Source: JAZDMK01 sp043800975 (GTDB lineage: Bacteria; Bacteroidota; Bacteroidia; Bacteroidales; JAHJDW01). Taken from it: a stretch of DNA of 17,926 nucleotides. The stretch spans positions 1 to 17,926 of the forward strand of contig JAZDMK010000064.1 in assembly GCA_043800975.1 (NCBI GenBank), in the 5' to 3' direction. The notes beneath the pieces were generated by a model. The model did no database searches. It was not told the origin of the DNA and saw nothing but the letters and a program-made list of their open reading frames with translations. The position numbers and the translations under genes are program-made. Positions 5,940 through 12,231 of this stretch are shown piece after piece (position 1 is the stretch's first letter; the number at the start of each line of letters is the position of its first letter).

Positions 5940-7169
5940 TTGACTAATCTTGTTGCATACAAAGTTAAACGCATTGACAAGCTATTAATGCACCGCTTCT
6001 GGGGCCTTCTAATTTTCTTTCTATTGCTGTTTGCAATATTTGAAACCACATTTGGATTGGGATACTATCCTGTATTATGGATTGAAAAACTTGTTTTCTA
6101 TTTTGAAAATTATCTTCAAAATAGCATAGGTGACGGTTTTGTAAAAAGTCTGCTTCTATACGGTATTGTAAAAGGTGTAGGAGGCGTGGTTGTTTTTCTT
6201 CCAAACATTATTATCCTATACCTATTGATTACAATCATGGAAGAATCGGGATATATGCTTCGTGTATCAGCAGTAATGGATAAAGCACTTTCCCGTTTCG
6301 GTTTAAATGGAAAATCATTTTTCTCTCTTGTCATGGGGCTGGGCTGCACAGTACCTGCTATTATGGCAGCGCAACAGATTGGCGATAAAAAAACACGCCT
6401 CGTTACGATACTTGTTAATCCGCTTATTTCATGCGGCTCACGCTTTACTGTTTATGTGCTTTTCATTTCACTTTTCTTCAACAAATATTCGGGACTGATT
6501 CTTTTCAGTATTTATATGTTCTCTGTTATTCTGGTTGCTTTGGTTGCGCTTGCATTAAAAAAATATCTGCTGATGCCAACACACAGCACCTTCACCCCCG
6601 TTCTTATACCTTTGCGCGTCCCTTCGCTGAAAAGAATTGGAAGAAGTATTTATAACAACTCGGTTTTATTTCTGAAAAAAATTATCGGAGCCATTTTGAT
6701 ATCTTCAATCATCATCTGGCTTTTAATGTACTTTCCTAGTCGGGATGCCTCACATAAAGACATTGAACATTCATACATAGGAATGATTGGGAAAGGCATT
6801 CAACCCGCAATGGCACCTCTCGGTTTCGACTGGAAGATGTGTGTTAGTTTACTTACCGGTATTGCAGCCAAAGAAACAATTGTGGGTACACTGAATGAAT
6901 TATATCAGAATCCACATGCAAACCAGGCAGCATCACTTTCTGCAGATGATGATTCCATTTTAAAAAATGTATTTAGCATCACGCCGCTTCAAGCATTATC
7001 ATTTATGTTTTTTGTTTCTATTTATACTCCCTGCATTGCTGTTTTGACAAGTATTAGAAAAGTTTCTCGAAGCAGAAAGTGGACCTTGTTTGTTATTCTT
7101 TACACTACAATGATTGCATGGATTGTTGCATTCGGCATTTTTCAGGCAGGATTGGCTTTGGGTTTTTAA
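5940..7169 (+). CDS. FeoB-like Fe(II) permease lacking the GTPase domain
   Basis: The 409-residue product aligns by eye with the membrane part of FeoB: RIDKLLMHRFWGLLIF, then GIVKGVGGVVVFLPNIIIL, the two Gate domains with MEESGYMLRVSAVMDKAL, GLGCTVPAIMAAQQ and NPLISCGSRFTVY, and a second half with AAKETIVGTLNELY and STIYTPC-like FVSIYTPCIAVL. Full FeoB (about 700-800 residues) begins with a cytoplasmic G domain; here none exists, and upstream sequence is promoter plus a divergent gene. The TTG start at 5940 keeps the short helix (YKVKRIDKLLMH) that normally joins G domain to membrane domain; ATG at 5988 is the alternative. It may work with a separately encoded GTPase, or move another substrate. 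A decayed FeoB is less likely because the frame is intact and has a consensus promoter. Confidence 0.8.
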   Translation: MTNLVAYKVKRIDKLLMHRFWGLLIFFLLLFAIFETTFGLGYYPVLWIEKLVFYFENYLQNSIGDGFVKSLLLYGIVKGVGGVVVFLPNIIILYLLITIMEESGYMLRVSAVMDKALSRFGLNGKSFFSLVMGLGCTVPAIMAAQQIGDKKTRLVTILVNPLISCGSRFTVYVLFISLFFNKYSGLILFSIYMFSVILVALVALALKKYLLMPTHSTFTPVLIPLRVPSLKRIGRSIYNNSVLFLKKIIGAILISSIIIWLLMYFPSRDASHKDIEHSYIGMIGKGIQPAMAPLGFDWKMCVSLLTGIAAKETIVGTLNELYQNPHANQAASLSADDDSILKNVFSITPLQALSFMFFVSIYTPCIAVLTSIRKVSRSRKWTLFVILYTTMIAWIVAFGIFQAGLALGF

Positions 7170-7205
7170 ATAAAAAAGCGATTGAAAGGACTTACTTTCA
7201 ATCGC
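7170..7205 (-). terminator. Hairpin terminator for the leftward PD40 gene
   Basis: GCGATTGAAAG (7178-7188) pairs perfectly with CTTTCAATCGC (7195-7205) across a six-base loop. On the minus strand the stem is followed by a T-rich tract (7177-7171), so it is a good intrinsic terminator for the leftward gene ending at 7234. It probably also limits read-through from the FeoB-like gene, which ends eight bases away. Confidence 0.8.
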
Positions 7206-7233
7206 ACATTCTACACTTATCCTTCTACACAAT

Positions 7234-8178
7234 CTATTTTCCGTTATAAATAAAATCTGCATACAAGAGGCACTCTGCTTCATTTTTCAGATTTTCGGCA
7301 AGCTGCTCAGGATCTGACCAAAGGCCACTTTCCTGTGCAGTAGAAACCAAAAGCAGGCTATGATCTCTCATAGAATTCTGGTAATCCTTACGCATGTATA
7401 CCAATGTTACTTCATCATCAAGAATTATCGGACATACTTCATCTCCGTTTGAATTCACTTTGCTTCCAAGGTTGTAAGCAATACCCCAGTTTCCATCCGA
7501 ATTACGTTCAGATGCATATAAATCATATCCACCTTTTCCACCCAAACGATTGCTTGAAAAGTAAAGTGTGTTTCCATCCGAAGACATCACCGGGTTGATT
7601 GCATTGCGATATGTATTTATGTTTTTGCCTAATATAAAAGGCGCTGAACATTTGTTTTTGCTAAAATAGCAACAATAAACCTCAGAATTTTCTTTTGTCT
7701 TTTTCGAAAAAAAGATTTCCTGTTCCGCTTTCTCTCTCGTTATTGTTGGATCAATTTCAACTTCTGTAGGCTTGGTCCAGCTATGTGTGCTTAAATCAAA
7801 AGTTGATATAAACAGATTTTTATAGTAGCACCCATTAAAACCTTGTGTCAGATCTATCATGCTCATACGCGCATTGCTTCTGATGTCTTCATTGTTAAGC
7901 GGATAATTCCATTCAATATTATTATTAATAGTAAACAAAACGACACCCTTTTCATCCGAATTGTAAAGGATTTGTTTAAATGAATCTTTCATGCTGTTTT
8001 TGATCAGCATTTCATCGAATTCCTTCATGTAGAATTCTGATGAATTAGTTTTAGCATAAATTGTTCCTGCACTTGATAGTAAAACCGTTGCGGTAACTAT
8101 CAGGTTAAAAAACCAGAATGTTTTTTTCTTGCTGCATTCTGAATTTGTGTTCTTGTAAAAATTGCTGGTGGGTTTCAT
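7234..8178 (-). CDS. Exported PD40 (WD40-like beta-propeller) repeat protein
   Basis: This 314-residue protein has a long N-terminal signal region (positively charged to about residue 20, hydrophobic core FWFFNLIVTATVLLSSAGTIYA, probable cut after Ala42). The clear motif is NPVMSSDGNTLYFSSNRLGGKGGYDLY at about 195-221, whose SSDG-x-TLYF-x-S-x-R-x-GG-x-G-x-DLY pattern is the PD40 blade repeat seen in Bacteroidota OmpA/PD40 envelope proteins. A weaker blade lies at about 115-145 (YYKNLFISTFDLSTHSWTKP) and another after it (DEVCPIILDDEVTLVYMRKD). It lacks the OmpA peptidoglycan-binding domain found in larger relatives. A role in binding or assembly at the periplasm or cell surface is inference. 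It lies 53 bases after another leftward envelope gene. Confidence 0.75.
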   Translation of the reverse strand: MKPTSNFYKNTNSECSKKKTFWFFNLIVTATVLLSSAGTIYAKTNSSEFYMKEFDEMLIKNSMKDSFKQILYNSDEKGVVLFTINNNIEWNYPLNNEDIRSNARMSMIDLTQGFNGCYYKNLFISTFDLSTHSWTKPTEVEIDPTITREKAEQEIFFSKKTKENSEVYCCYFSKNKCSAPFILGKNINTYRNAINPVMSSDGNTLYFSSNRLGGKGGYDLYASERNSDGNWGIAYNLGSKVNSNGDEVCPIILDDEVTLVYMRKDYQNSMRDHSLLLVSTAQESGLWSDPEQLAENLKNEAECLLYADFIYNGK

Positions 8179-8231
8179 GATAATTGTTTTTTGAATATTA
8201 GATTAATAGTTTAAAAAAATTGATTTCGATT

Positions 8232-9059
8232 TTAAAGAATAATAATAAGTGCAATTGCAGTTCCCAGGAATCCTCCTGCTATTCCTTTTACGGAATTAAA
8301 TGCTTTCTTACTTTTTACTGCATCGCGATAGCCCTTTGAATATTCATCCGAATCATGAACATATCCGATTATTTGATTTGATCTGCTTGTTGATGCGGAT
8401 TTATACTTAGTCTTCATTCCATAACTATGGTTTTTTTCCTGAACAAAAACATTGGCAATTAAGTTTTCAAATGTTTTTTCATTACCAGCCAATTCCTCTG
8501 CCGGAACATGTTTTTTTCTTGAAGTAATCGCATGTACAGCTATTGTATAAATGAAAGGTATTGGCGTAGTCCAGAAACCAAAAACAGCTAACGTAGTTCC
8601 TGCAACAATTCCACCCACTGTAATAATTGGCGAGAGCGATTTCGACTTTCCATCCTGCATTCCTCTTACATAATCCTTCATTTGACTAACGGTTAAATCT
8701 GTACCTTCATTATCGGGATCTTGTGAATACACAATTCGTTCTGCACCATTACGATCAGTAATACTGAAAATTTCATCTACAGAAATTTCTCTCAAAACTC
8801 TGGAGTTACGTTTTTTCAGCCAGCAAAGCACAATTTGATTGTCCTCATATACTATGTCTGCAGGGATAATTTTTCCATTCAGCATATTAATACAGTCAGG
8901 TGTAAATAGCTCGTCATCAGAATCCGATGGAAGCATATTAATAGATGAACCTTCTTTTAAAGAAGCATAACTGTTCTTTATAGTGGCTGTTGACATTTGC
9001 AGGTATATTAAAATTGCTGCGGTAATAAGAAATCTGGGGGATACGATTTGTGTTTTCAT
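8232..9059 (-). CDS. Hypothetical envelope protein with N-terminal signal and C-terminal hydrophobic segments
   Basis: The 275-residue product begins with a signal peptide or anchor (RFLITAAILIYLQMSTATI, residues 9-27). At about 55-112 is a beta-rich module, DCINMLNGKIIPADIVYEDNQIVL to IFSITDRNGAERIVY. It resembles the 'D-x-I-x-x-x-N/DG-x-x-I-x-A-x-I' domain common in Bacteroidota secreted proteins of unknown function. Hydrophobic Gly-rich segments follow at about 143-178 and 256-275, the latter with GIAGGFLGTAIALIIIL at the very C-terminus. Between them is a charged region with GYVHDSDEYSKGYRDAVKSKKA. It is probably an inner-membrane or cell-envelope protein. The PD40 gene downstream on the same strand may be co-transcribed. 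No specific function is recognised. Confidence 0.65.
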   Translation of the reverse strand: MKTQIVSPRFLITAAILIYLQMSTATIKNSYASLKEGSSINMLPSDSDDELFTPDCINMLNGKIIPADIVYEDNQIVLCWLKKRNSRVLREISVDEIFSITDRNGAERIVYSQDPDNEGTDLTVSQMKDYVRGMQDGKSKSLSPIITVGGIVAGTTLAVFGFWTTPIPFIYTIAVHAITSRKKHVPAEELAGNEKTFENLIANVFVQEKNHSYGMKTKYKSASTSRSNQIIGYVHDSDEYSKGYRDAVKSKKAFNSVKGIAGGFLGTAIALIIIL

Positions 9060-9164
9060 GATTGTGTTGATTTATTTTACAAATTTGCAACATTAAGGAA
9101 GGTGAATACACCCGTATTTATCGGTATTTCAGGATTATTTGTACTAAGTAATTACTGTACAATT

Positions 9165-9240
9165 CAGCATGAATCTTCAGAATATGAATTATGAACGATG
9201 AAATTCATGAATATTGACATGAAATAATTAATTATTAAAA
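9165..9240 (+). repeat. Intergenic region with ATGAAT/ATTATGAA word repeats
   Basis: The 203-base gap between the divergent genes holds drifting copies of ATGAAT and ATTATGAA words (AGCATGAATCTTC, AATATGAATTATGAACGATGAA, TTCATGAATATTGACATGAAAT), grading into a very AT-rich stretch before the promoter at 9262. There is no coding frame. These are similar in style to the other word-like repeats of the window. Confidence 0.45.
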
Positions 9241-9261
9241 TCTTCATTGAATAATTTCATT

Positions 9262-9292
9262 TTTGTGGTCTTCTGAAAAAGATGTAAGTTTG
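9262..9292 (+). promoter_or_regulatory. Promoter of the Met-rich lipoprotein (TTTG, 19 bases, TAAGTTTG)
   Basis: TTTG at 9262-9265 and TAAGTTTG at 9285-9292 have the ideal 19-base spacing. This places the transcript start near 9298 and supports the ATG at 9317 as start, not the upstream in-frame ATG near 9263, which lies inside the promoter. Confidence 0.75.
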
Positions 9293-9316
9293 TACTATAA
9301 ACTTAAAACCAGTACC

Positions 9317-10012
9317 ATGAAAAAAATTATTTTCAGCATGATGATTATTGCCGGCATGGCTTTCCTTTCTTCCTGTGGTGGCGGAAGCGACAAAAAAAGT
9401 GATGGCAAAGACAGCGTTAAAACCGAAGTAAAAGACGAGATCCCTGCAGATGCCAAATACGGTATTAAAACTGCAATCGTTGATTATGAAATGGAAACCA
9501 TGGGCATGAAAATGAACCAAACGCTCTATATTGATGCATATGGAACCAAAGAATCTACAGAAGTAAACAGCGAAATGGAAATGTTTGGCCAGAAAATTAA
9601 AACACACAACCTTGAATTCACAAAAGACGGTTATAAATACAGCATCGACCTCGAAAAGAAAATGGGTAACAAAATGAAAATGATTGCTCCTCCTAAAGAA
9701 GCTGTTGAATGGAACAAACTTTCGGATGAAGTCATGAAAAAAATGAACATCAAAAAAGAAGGAACTGAAGCAATTTGCGGCGTTACCTGCGACATCTACA
9801 GCATCGACTACAAAGAAATGCAGATGAAAGGCAAAAACTGGGTTTACAAAGGAATCAGCATGAAGTCGGAAATGACCGCTATGGGATTTCCAGTAAAACT
9901 GAAAGCCGTTAAATTCCAGGAAAATGTAGCTATTCCTGCTGACAAATTTGAAGTTCCAAAAGATGTGAAAATTACGGATGTAGATGCTGCAAAAGCACCT
10001 AAGAAGAAATAA
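9317..10012 (+). CDS. Lys- and Met-rich lipoprotein (DUF4412-like)
   Basis: From ATG 9317 the product is 231 residues with a lipoprotein signal, Leu-Ser-Ser-Cys at 17-20. It is followed by a Gly/Ser/Lys/Asp linker (GGGSDKKSDGKDS) suited to a surface or periplasmic lipoprotein. The middle is repetitive in Met and Lys: METMGMKMN, SEMEMFGQK, KMGNKMKMI, VMKKMNIKK, KEMQMKGK, MKSEMTAMG, about 16 Met in some 211 mature residues. The end follows the pattern I recall for DUF4412-type Bacteroidota proteins: C-G-V-T-C-D-x-Y-S-I, then WVYKGI, then QENVAIPADKFEVPKDVKI. These resemble outer-membrane lipoprotein-sorting-like folds that bind hydrophobic ligands; the exact role is unknown. Met richness could instead reflect metal binding. 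It is monocistronic, between a consensus promoter and a strong terminator. Confidence 0.75.
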   Translation: MKKIIFSMMIIAGMAFLSSCGGGSDKKSDGKDSVKTEVKDEIPADAKYGIKTAIVDYEMETMGMKMNQTLYIDAYGTKESTEVNSEMEMFGQKIKTHNLEFTKDGYKYSIDLEKKMGNKMKMIAPPKEAVEWNKLSDEVMKKMNIKKEGTEAICGVTCDIYSIDYKEMQMKGKNWVYKGISMKSEMTAMGFPVKLKAVKFQENVAIPADKFEVPKDVKITDVDAAKAPKKK

Positions 10013-10036
10013 TTTCAACAGATTTTATCCAAATCC

Positions 10037-10074
10037 AACGTCCAAGGTTACTGCAACCTTGGACGTTTCTTTTT
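10037..10074 (+). terminator. Strong intrinsic terminator after the Met-rich lipoprotein
   Basis: AACGTCCAAGGTT (10037-10049) pairs perfectly over 13 bases with AACCTTGGACGTT (10055-10067) across a five-base loop, followed by TCTTTTT. It ends only a few bases before the -7 element of the next gene. Confidence 0.9.
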
Positions 10075-10076
10075 AA

Positions 10077-10084
10077 TATCTTTG
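10077..10084 (+). promoter_or_regulatory. -7 element (TATCTTTG) four bases before the GSCFA start codon
   Basis: TATCTTTG matches TAnnTTTG and lies immediately after the upstream terminator. No clear TTTG is found 18-20 bases upstream, where the terminator stem lies. If used, transcription would begin at or next to the ATG at 10089, giving a leaderless message. Confidence 0.5.
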
Positions 10085-10088
10085 AAGC

Positions 10089-11075
10089 ATGAATTTAACA
10101 ATCCCAGTCTCAATTCCTCAAAGCCCTTCCCAAATGGGTTACAAAGACGCATCCTTATGGATTGGCTCCTGCTTTACTGAAAAAATAGGAAACAAACTTT
10201 CTCAGCTTAAGTTTAAAACCTGCATCAATCCTTCCGGTATTATATACAACCCTGTTTCTATTCAAAAAATTATTTCAAGAATTATTGAAAAACGTTTGTA
10301 TACTGAAAACGATTTAAATTTCTTAAATGGGTTGTATTACTCCAATGATCACCACGGCAGCTTTTCACACCCCGAAAAAAAAACCTGCCTAGATGGCATC
10401 AATAAAAAACTAACTAAAGCATCTGATTTCATTTCCGAATCTGCATTTCTACTTATTACCCTGGGAAGTGCCTGGGTGTTTTCTGATAAAATCACTGGTG
10501 AAGTTGTTGCCAACTGTCACAAAAGACCCGCTTCTGATTTTGAAAAGGAAATTCTTACGTTTCAGGAAACAGCCAAATGTTTGCAGGAAACTATTCAATC
10601 GTGCACAGCTGCTAATCCTTCTTTAAAAATTATTTTTACAGTCAGCCCGGTTCGTCACAACGCATACGGTGCAATTGGCAATATGCACAGCAAAGCTGTT
10701 CTTATCTCTGCGATTCATGAAGTGATTCCACAATTTTCGAATTGTTATTATTTCCCTGCATTTGAAATTATGATGGACGAATTGCGCGATTATCGCTTTT
10801 ATGCAGATGATATGATTCATCCTTCCTCGCTTGCAGAGAATATCATTTTTGAAAAATTTACGCACACCATTATTGAACAGGAAAGTTTAAAAACAATTCC
10901 TGCCGTTGAAAAAGTAATTCGTGCTGCAGCCCACAAACCGCTCCATCCGGCTGATTCAACATTAAAATCGTTTTCCGAAAATATGCTGAAAGAAATTCAT
11001 CGTTTGACAATTGAGTTTCCATTTCTTGATTTCAGTGCTGAGATTGAAATTTTCAAAAAGAATGTTTCATGCTGA
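10089..11075 (+). CDS. GSCFA domain protein
   Basis: The 328-residue protein carries the family's name motif, Gly-Ser-Cys-Phe-Thr (26-30, in LWIGSCFTEKIG). It also has LITLGSAWVF, VSPVRH and, near 240, YADDMIHPSSLAENIIFEKF, where the Asp-x-x-His pair resembles the SGNH/GDSL catalytic Asp-His. GSCFA proteins are related to SGNH hydrolases, so Ser27 is the predicted nucleophile, but I know of no firmly established substrate. It has no signal peptide and is likely cytoplasmic. The stop overlaps the recX start by seven bases, implying translational coupling. Confidence 0.85.
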   Translation: MNLTIPVSIPQSPSQMGYKDASLWIGSCFTEKIGNKLSQLKFKTCINPSGIIYNPVSIQKIISRIIEKRLYTENDLNFLNGLYYSNDHHGSFSHPEKKTCLDGINKKLTKASDFISESAFLLITLGSAWVFSDKITGEVVANCHKRPASDFEKEILTFQETAKCLQETIQSCTAANPSLKIIFTVSPVRHNAYGAIGNMHSKAVLISAIHEVIPQFSNCYYFPAFEIMMDELRDYRFYADDMIHPSSLAENIIFEKFTHTIIEQESLKTIPAVEKVIRAAAHKPLHPADSTLKSFSENMLKEIHRLTIEFPFLDFSAEIEIFKKNVSC

Positions 11076-11554
11076 ACGAACCTCCAAAAAAAATTGTCAC
11101 ACCGCTGATGGCCCTGGAGAAATGTCGCAAATATTGCGCTTATCAGGAGCGCTCACAAAATGATGTGCGGAAAAAATTACACTCATGGCAGATCGACGAT
11201 GAAACAACAGAAGGAATCATTGCTCAATTAATTTCAGAGCAGTTTATTAGTGAATCGCGCTTTGTAAAAGCATTTGCTTCGGGCAAATTCAGAATACTAC
11301 ATTGGGGTCGTATTAAAATTAAACACGAACTGCGCTTAAAAAAGATTCCCGAAAAATTGATCCGGGAAGCACTGAATTCCATTGATTCGAATGAATACAA
11401 AAACACACTGAAAAGAATAATCGAAAAAAAGAACAAAGAACTCCACGAAAAAAATTATATCCGCAAAAGGCAAAAAGTTTATCGCTTCGCCATCTCCAAA
11501 GGATATGAAAACGATTTGGTCCGGGAAATGATCCAACAACTTTTTGAAAAGTGA
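11069..11554 (+). CDS. recX: RecX-family regulatory protein
   Basis: The 161-residue, highly basic, all-helical protein shows the RecX pattern of repeated three-helix units: ALEKCRKYCAYQERSQNDVRKKLHSWQ at the N-terminus, then IIAQLISEQFISESRFVKAFASGKFRILHWGRIKIKHEL and a C-terminal unit ending GYENDLVREMIQQLF. The FxxxxRFxxAFxxxKxxxxxxGxxxIxxEL core is characteristic. RecX binds RecA filaments and limits or modulates recombination and SOS activity. The ATG lies within the end of the GSCFA gene (seven-base overlap), so expression is probably coupled. recX usually sits near recA; no recA is in this window. The stop codon is immediately followed by the minisatellite. Confidence 0.88.
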   Translation: MLNEPPKKIVTPLMALEKCRKYCAYQERSQNDVRKKLHSWQIDDETTEGIIAQLISEQFISESRFVKAFASGKFRILHWGRIKIKHELRLKKIPEKLIREALNSIDSNEYKNTLKRIIEKKNKELHEKNYIRKRQKVYRFAISKGYENDLVREMIQQLFEK

Positions 11555-11555
11555 A

Positions 11556-12017
11556 CCCTGAAATTCGTTCCAACCCTTCTGAAATGCGTTTCAAGTCTTC
11601 TGATTTCGGTTTCAACCCTTCTGAAGTGCGTTTCAGGTCTTCTGAAATGCGTTTCGGGTCTTCTGATTTCGGTTTCAACCCTTCTGATTTCGGTTTCAAG
11701 TCTCCTGATTTCGGTTTCAAGTCTTCTGAAGTGCGTTTCAGGTCTTCTGATTTCGATTTCAAGTCTTCTGAACAGCCGTCACATGTCATTGAGGCGGGCT
11801 CGCATGTCATTGAGGCAGATCACCACCCTTCTGATTTCGGTTTCAACCCTTCTGAAATGCGTTCCAAGTCTTCTGATTTCGGTTCCAAGTCTTCTGAAAT
11901 GCGTTTCAGGTCTTCTGATTTCGATTTCAAGTCTTCTGAAGTGCGTTTCAGGTCTTCTGAAATGCGTTCCAGGTCTTCTGATTTCGATTTCAAGTCTTCT
12001 GAACCGCATTTCCATTG
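11556..12017 (+). repeat. 21-base minisatellite (17 full units, two alternating types) with an in-phase 63-base insert
   Basis: From 11577 there are nine contiguous 21-base units, then a 63-base segment (11766-11828), then eight more units (11829-11996). Degenerate units flank both ends (from 11556 and from 11997). All units begin TTCTGA (one TCCTGA). Type A continues ARTGCG, type B TTTCGR; both end in TTYCA followed by AGTC, GGTC or ACCC (one unit TTCGGGTC). The order is A B A A B B B A B, insert, B A B A B A A B. Stop-free frames on both strands (for example a GTG-started frame 11551-12135) follow from a 21-base unit lacking stops. Among units, changes in the forward frame all alter the amino acid, so I treat it as noncoding. 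It begins at the recX stop. Confidence 0.85.
11782..11823 (+). repeat. Two tandem copies of a different 21-base unit inside the minisatellite insert
   Basis: CATGTCATTGAGGC followed by GGGCTCG, then CATGTCATTGAGGC followed by AGATCAC: two 21-base copies sharing their first 14 bases. They are unrelated in sequence to the surrounding units yet have the same period. The insert as a whole is exactly three periods long. Confidence 0.85.
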
Positions 12018-12102
12018 GTTTCCAAAAAAATCCAAAAAGCCACAGCGATCGTTTGTATTCCTTTGGGAAACTTTTGAGTTACTCAAAGTCACAACTAAAA
12101 AC

Positions 12103-12121
12103 GGCCAACACTATTTGGACA
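12103..12121 (-). repeat. Possible relic of an IS terminal repeat, like the tip at 116-133
   Basis: GGCCAACACTATTTGGACA matches the IS tip GGTCAACATTATTGGACA with two C/T differences and one inserted T, in the same orientation. No transposase sequence adjoins it. It may be a decayed or solo end of a related element, but a short chance match is possible. Confidence 0.35.
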
Positions 12122-12130
12122 AGGGCAACC

Positions 12131-12199
12131 TGTAACACGTCACTTGTAACCTACTTGGTGAACCTTCGTGTCTTCGTGCTCTTTCGTAATTCGTAATTG
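12131..12199 (+). repeat. Word-like intergenic repeats (TGTAAC, CTTCGTG, TTCGTAAT)
   Basis: TGTAAC occurs at 12131 and 12145. CTTCGTG occurs at 12164 and 12172, followed by CTTTCGTAA. TTCGTAATTCGTAATTG closes the stretch. The repeats overlap the upstream half of the prfB promoter. Confidence 0.5.
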
Positions 12200-12211
12200 T
12201 TTTTACCTTTG
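12182..12211 (+). promoter_or_regulatory. Probable prfB promoter (TTTC, 18 bases, TACCTTTG)
   Basis: TACCTTTG at 12204-12211 fits the -7 consensus; TTTC at 12182-12185 is a one-mismatch -33 element 18 bases upstream. The prfB ATG follows 20 bases after the -7 element. Confidence 0.6.
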
Positions 12212-12231
12212 CAGCTTTAAATATAAAATTC

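Larger units (their letters stand above)
12018..12203. other. Noncoding gap between minisatellite and prfB promoter
   Basis: I see no supported gene here. Contents in order: an A-rich stretch; an 18-base near match to the IS tip at 116-133 (12103-12121); and word repeats TGTAAC (twice), CTTCGTG (twice) and TTCGTAAT (twice in tandem) running up to the prfB promoter. Confidence 0.6.

Noticed and set aside
9257..10018. A 253-codon leftward frame rich in Phe and His
   Set aside because: It is the antisense shadow of the Lys/Met-rich lipoprotein; the Phe and His follow from reverse-complemented Lys, Glu and Met codons, and the forward gene has promoter, lipobox and terminator.
11319..11810. A 163-codon leftward frame of SEDLKPK heptads that could be a coiled-coil protein
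   Set aside because: It is the reverse reading of the minisatellite and runs on antisense into recX. Its openness follows from a 21-base unit without stops.
11551..12017. Possible CRISPR array
   Set aside because: Units are contiguous 21-mers with no spacers. The one interruption holds its own repeat, and no cas-like genes are nearby.
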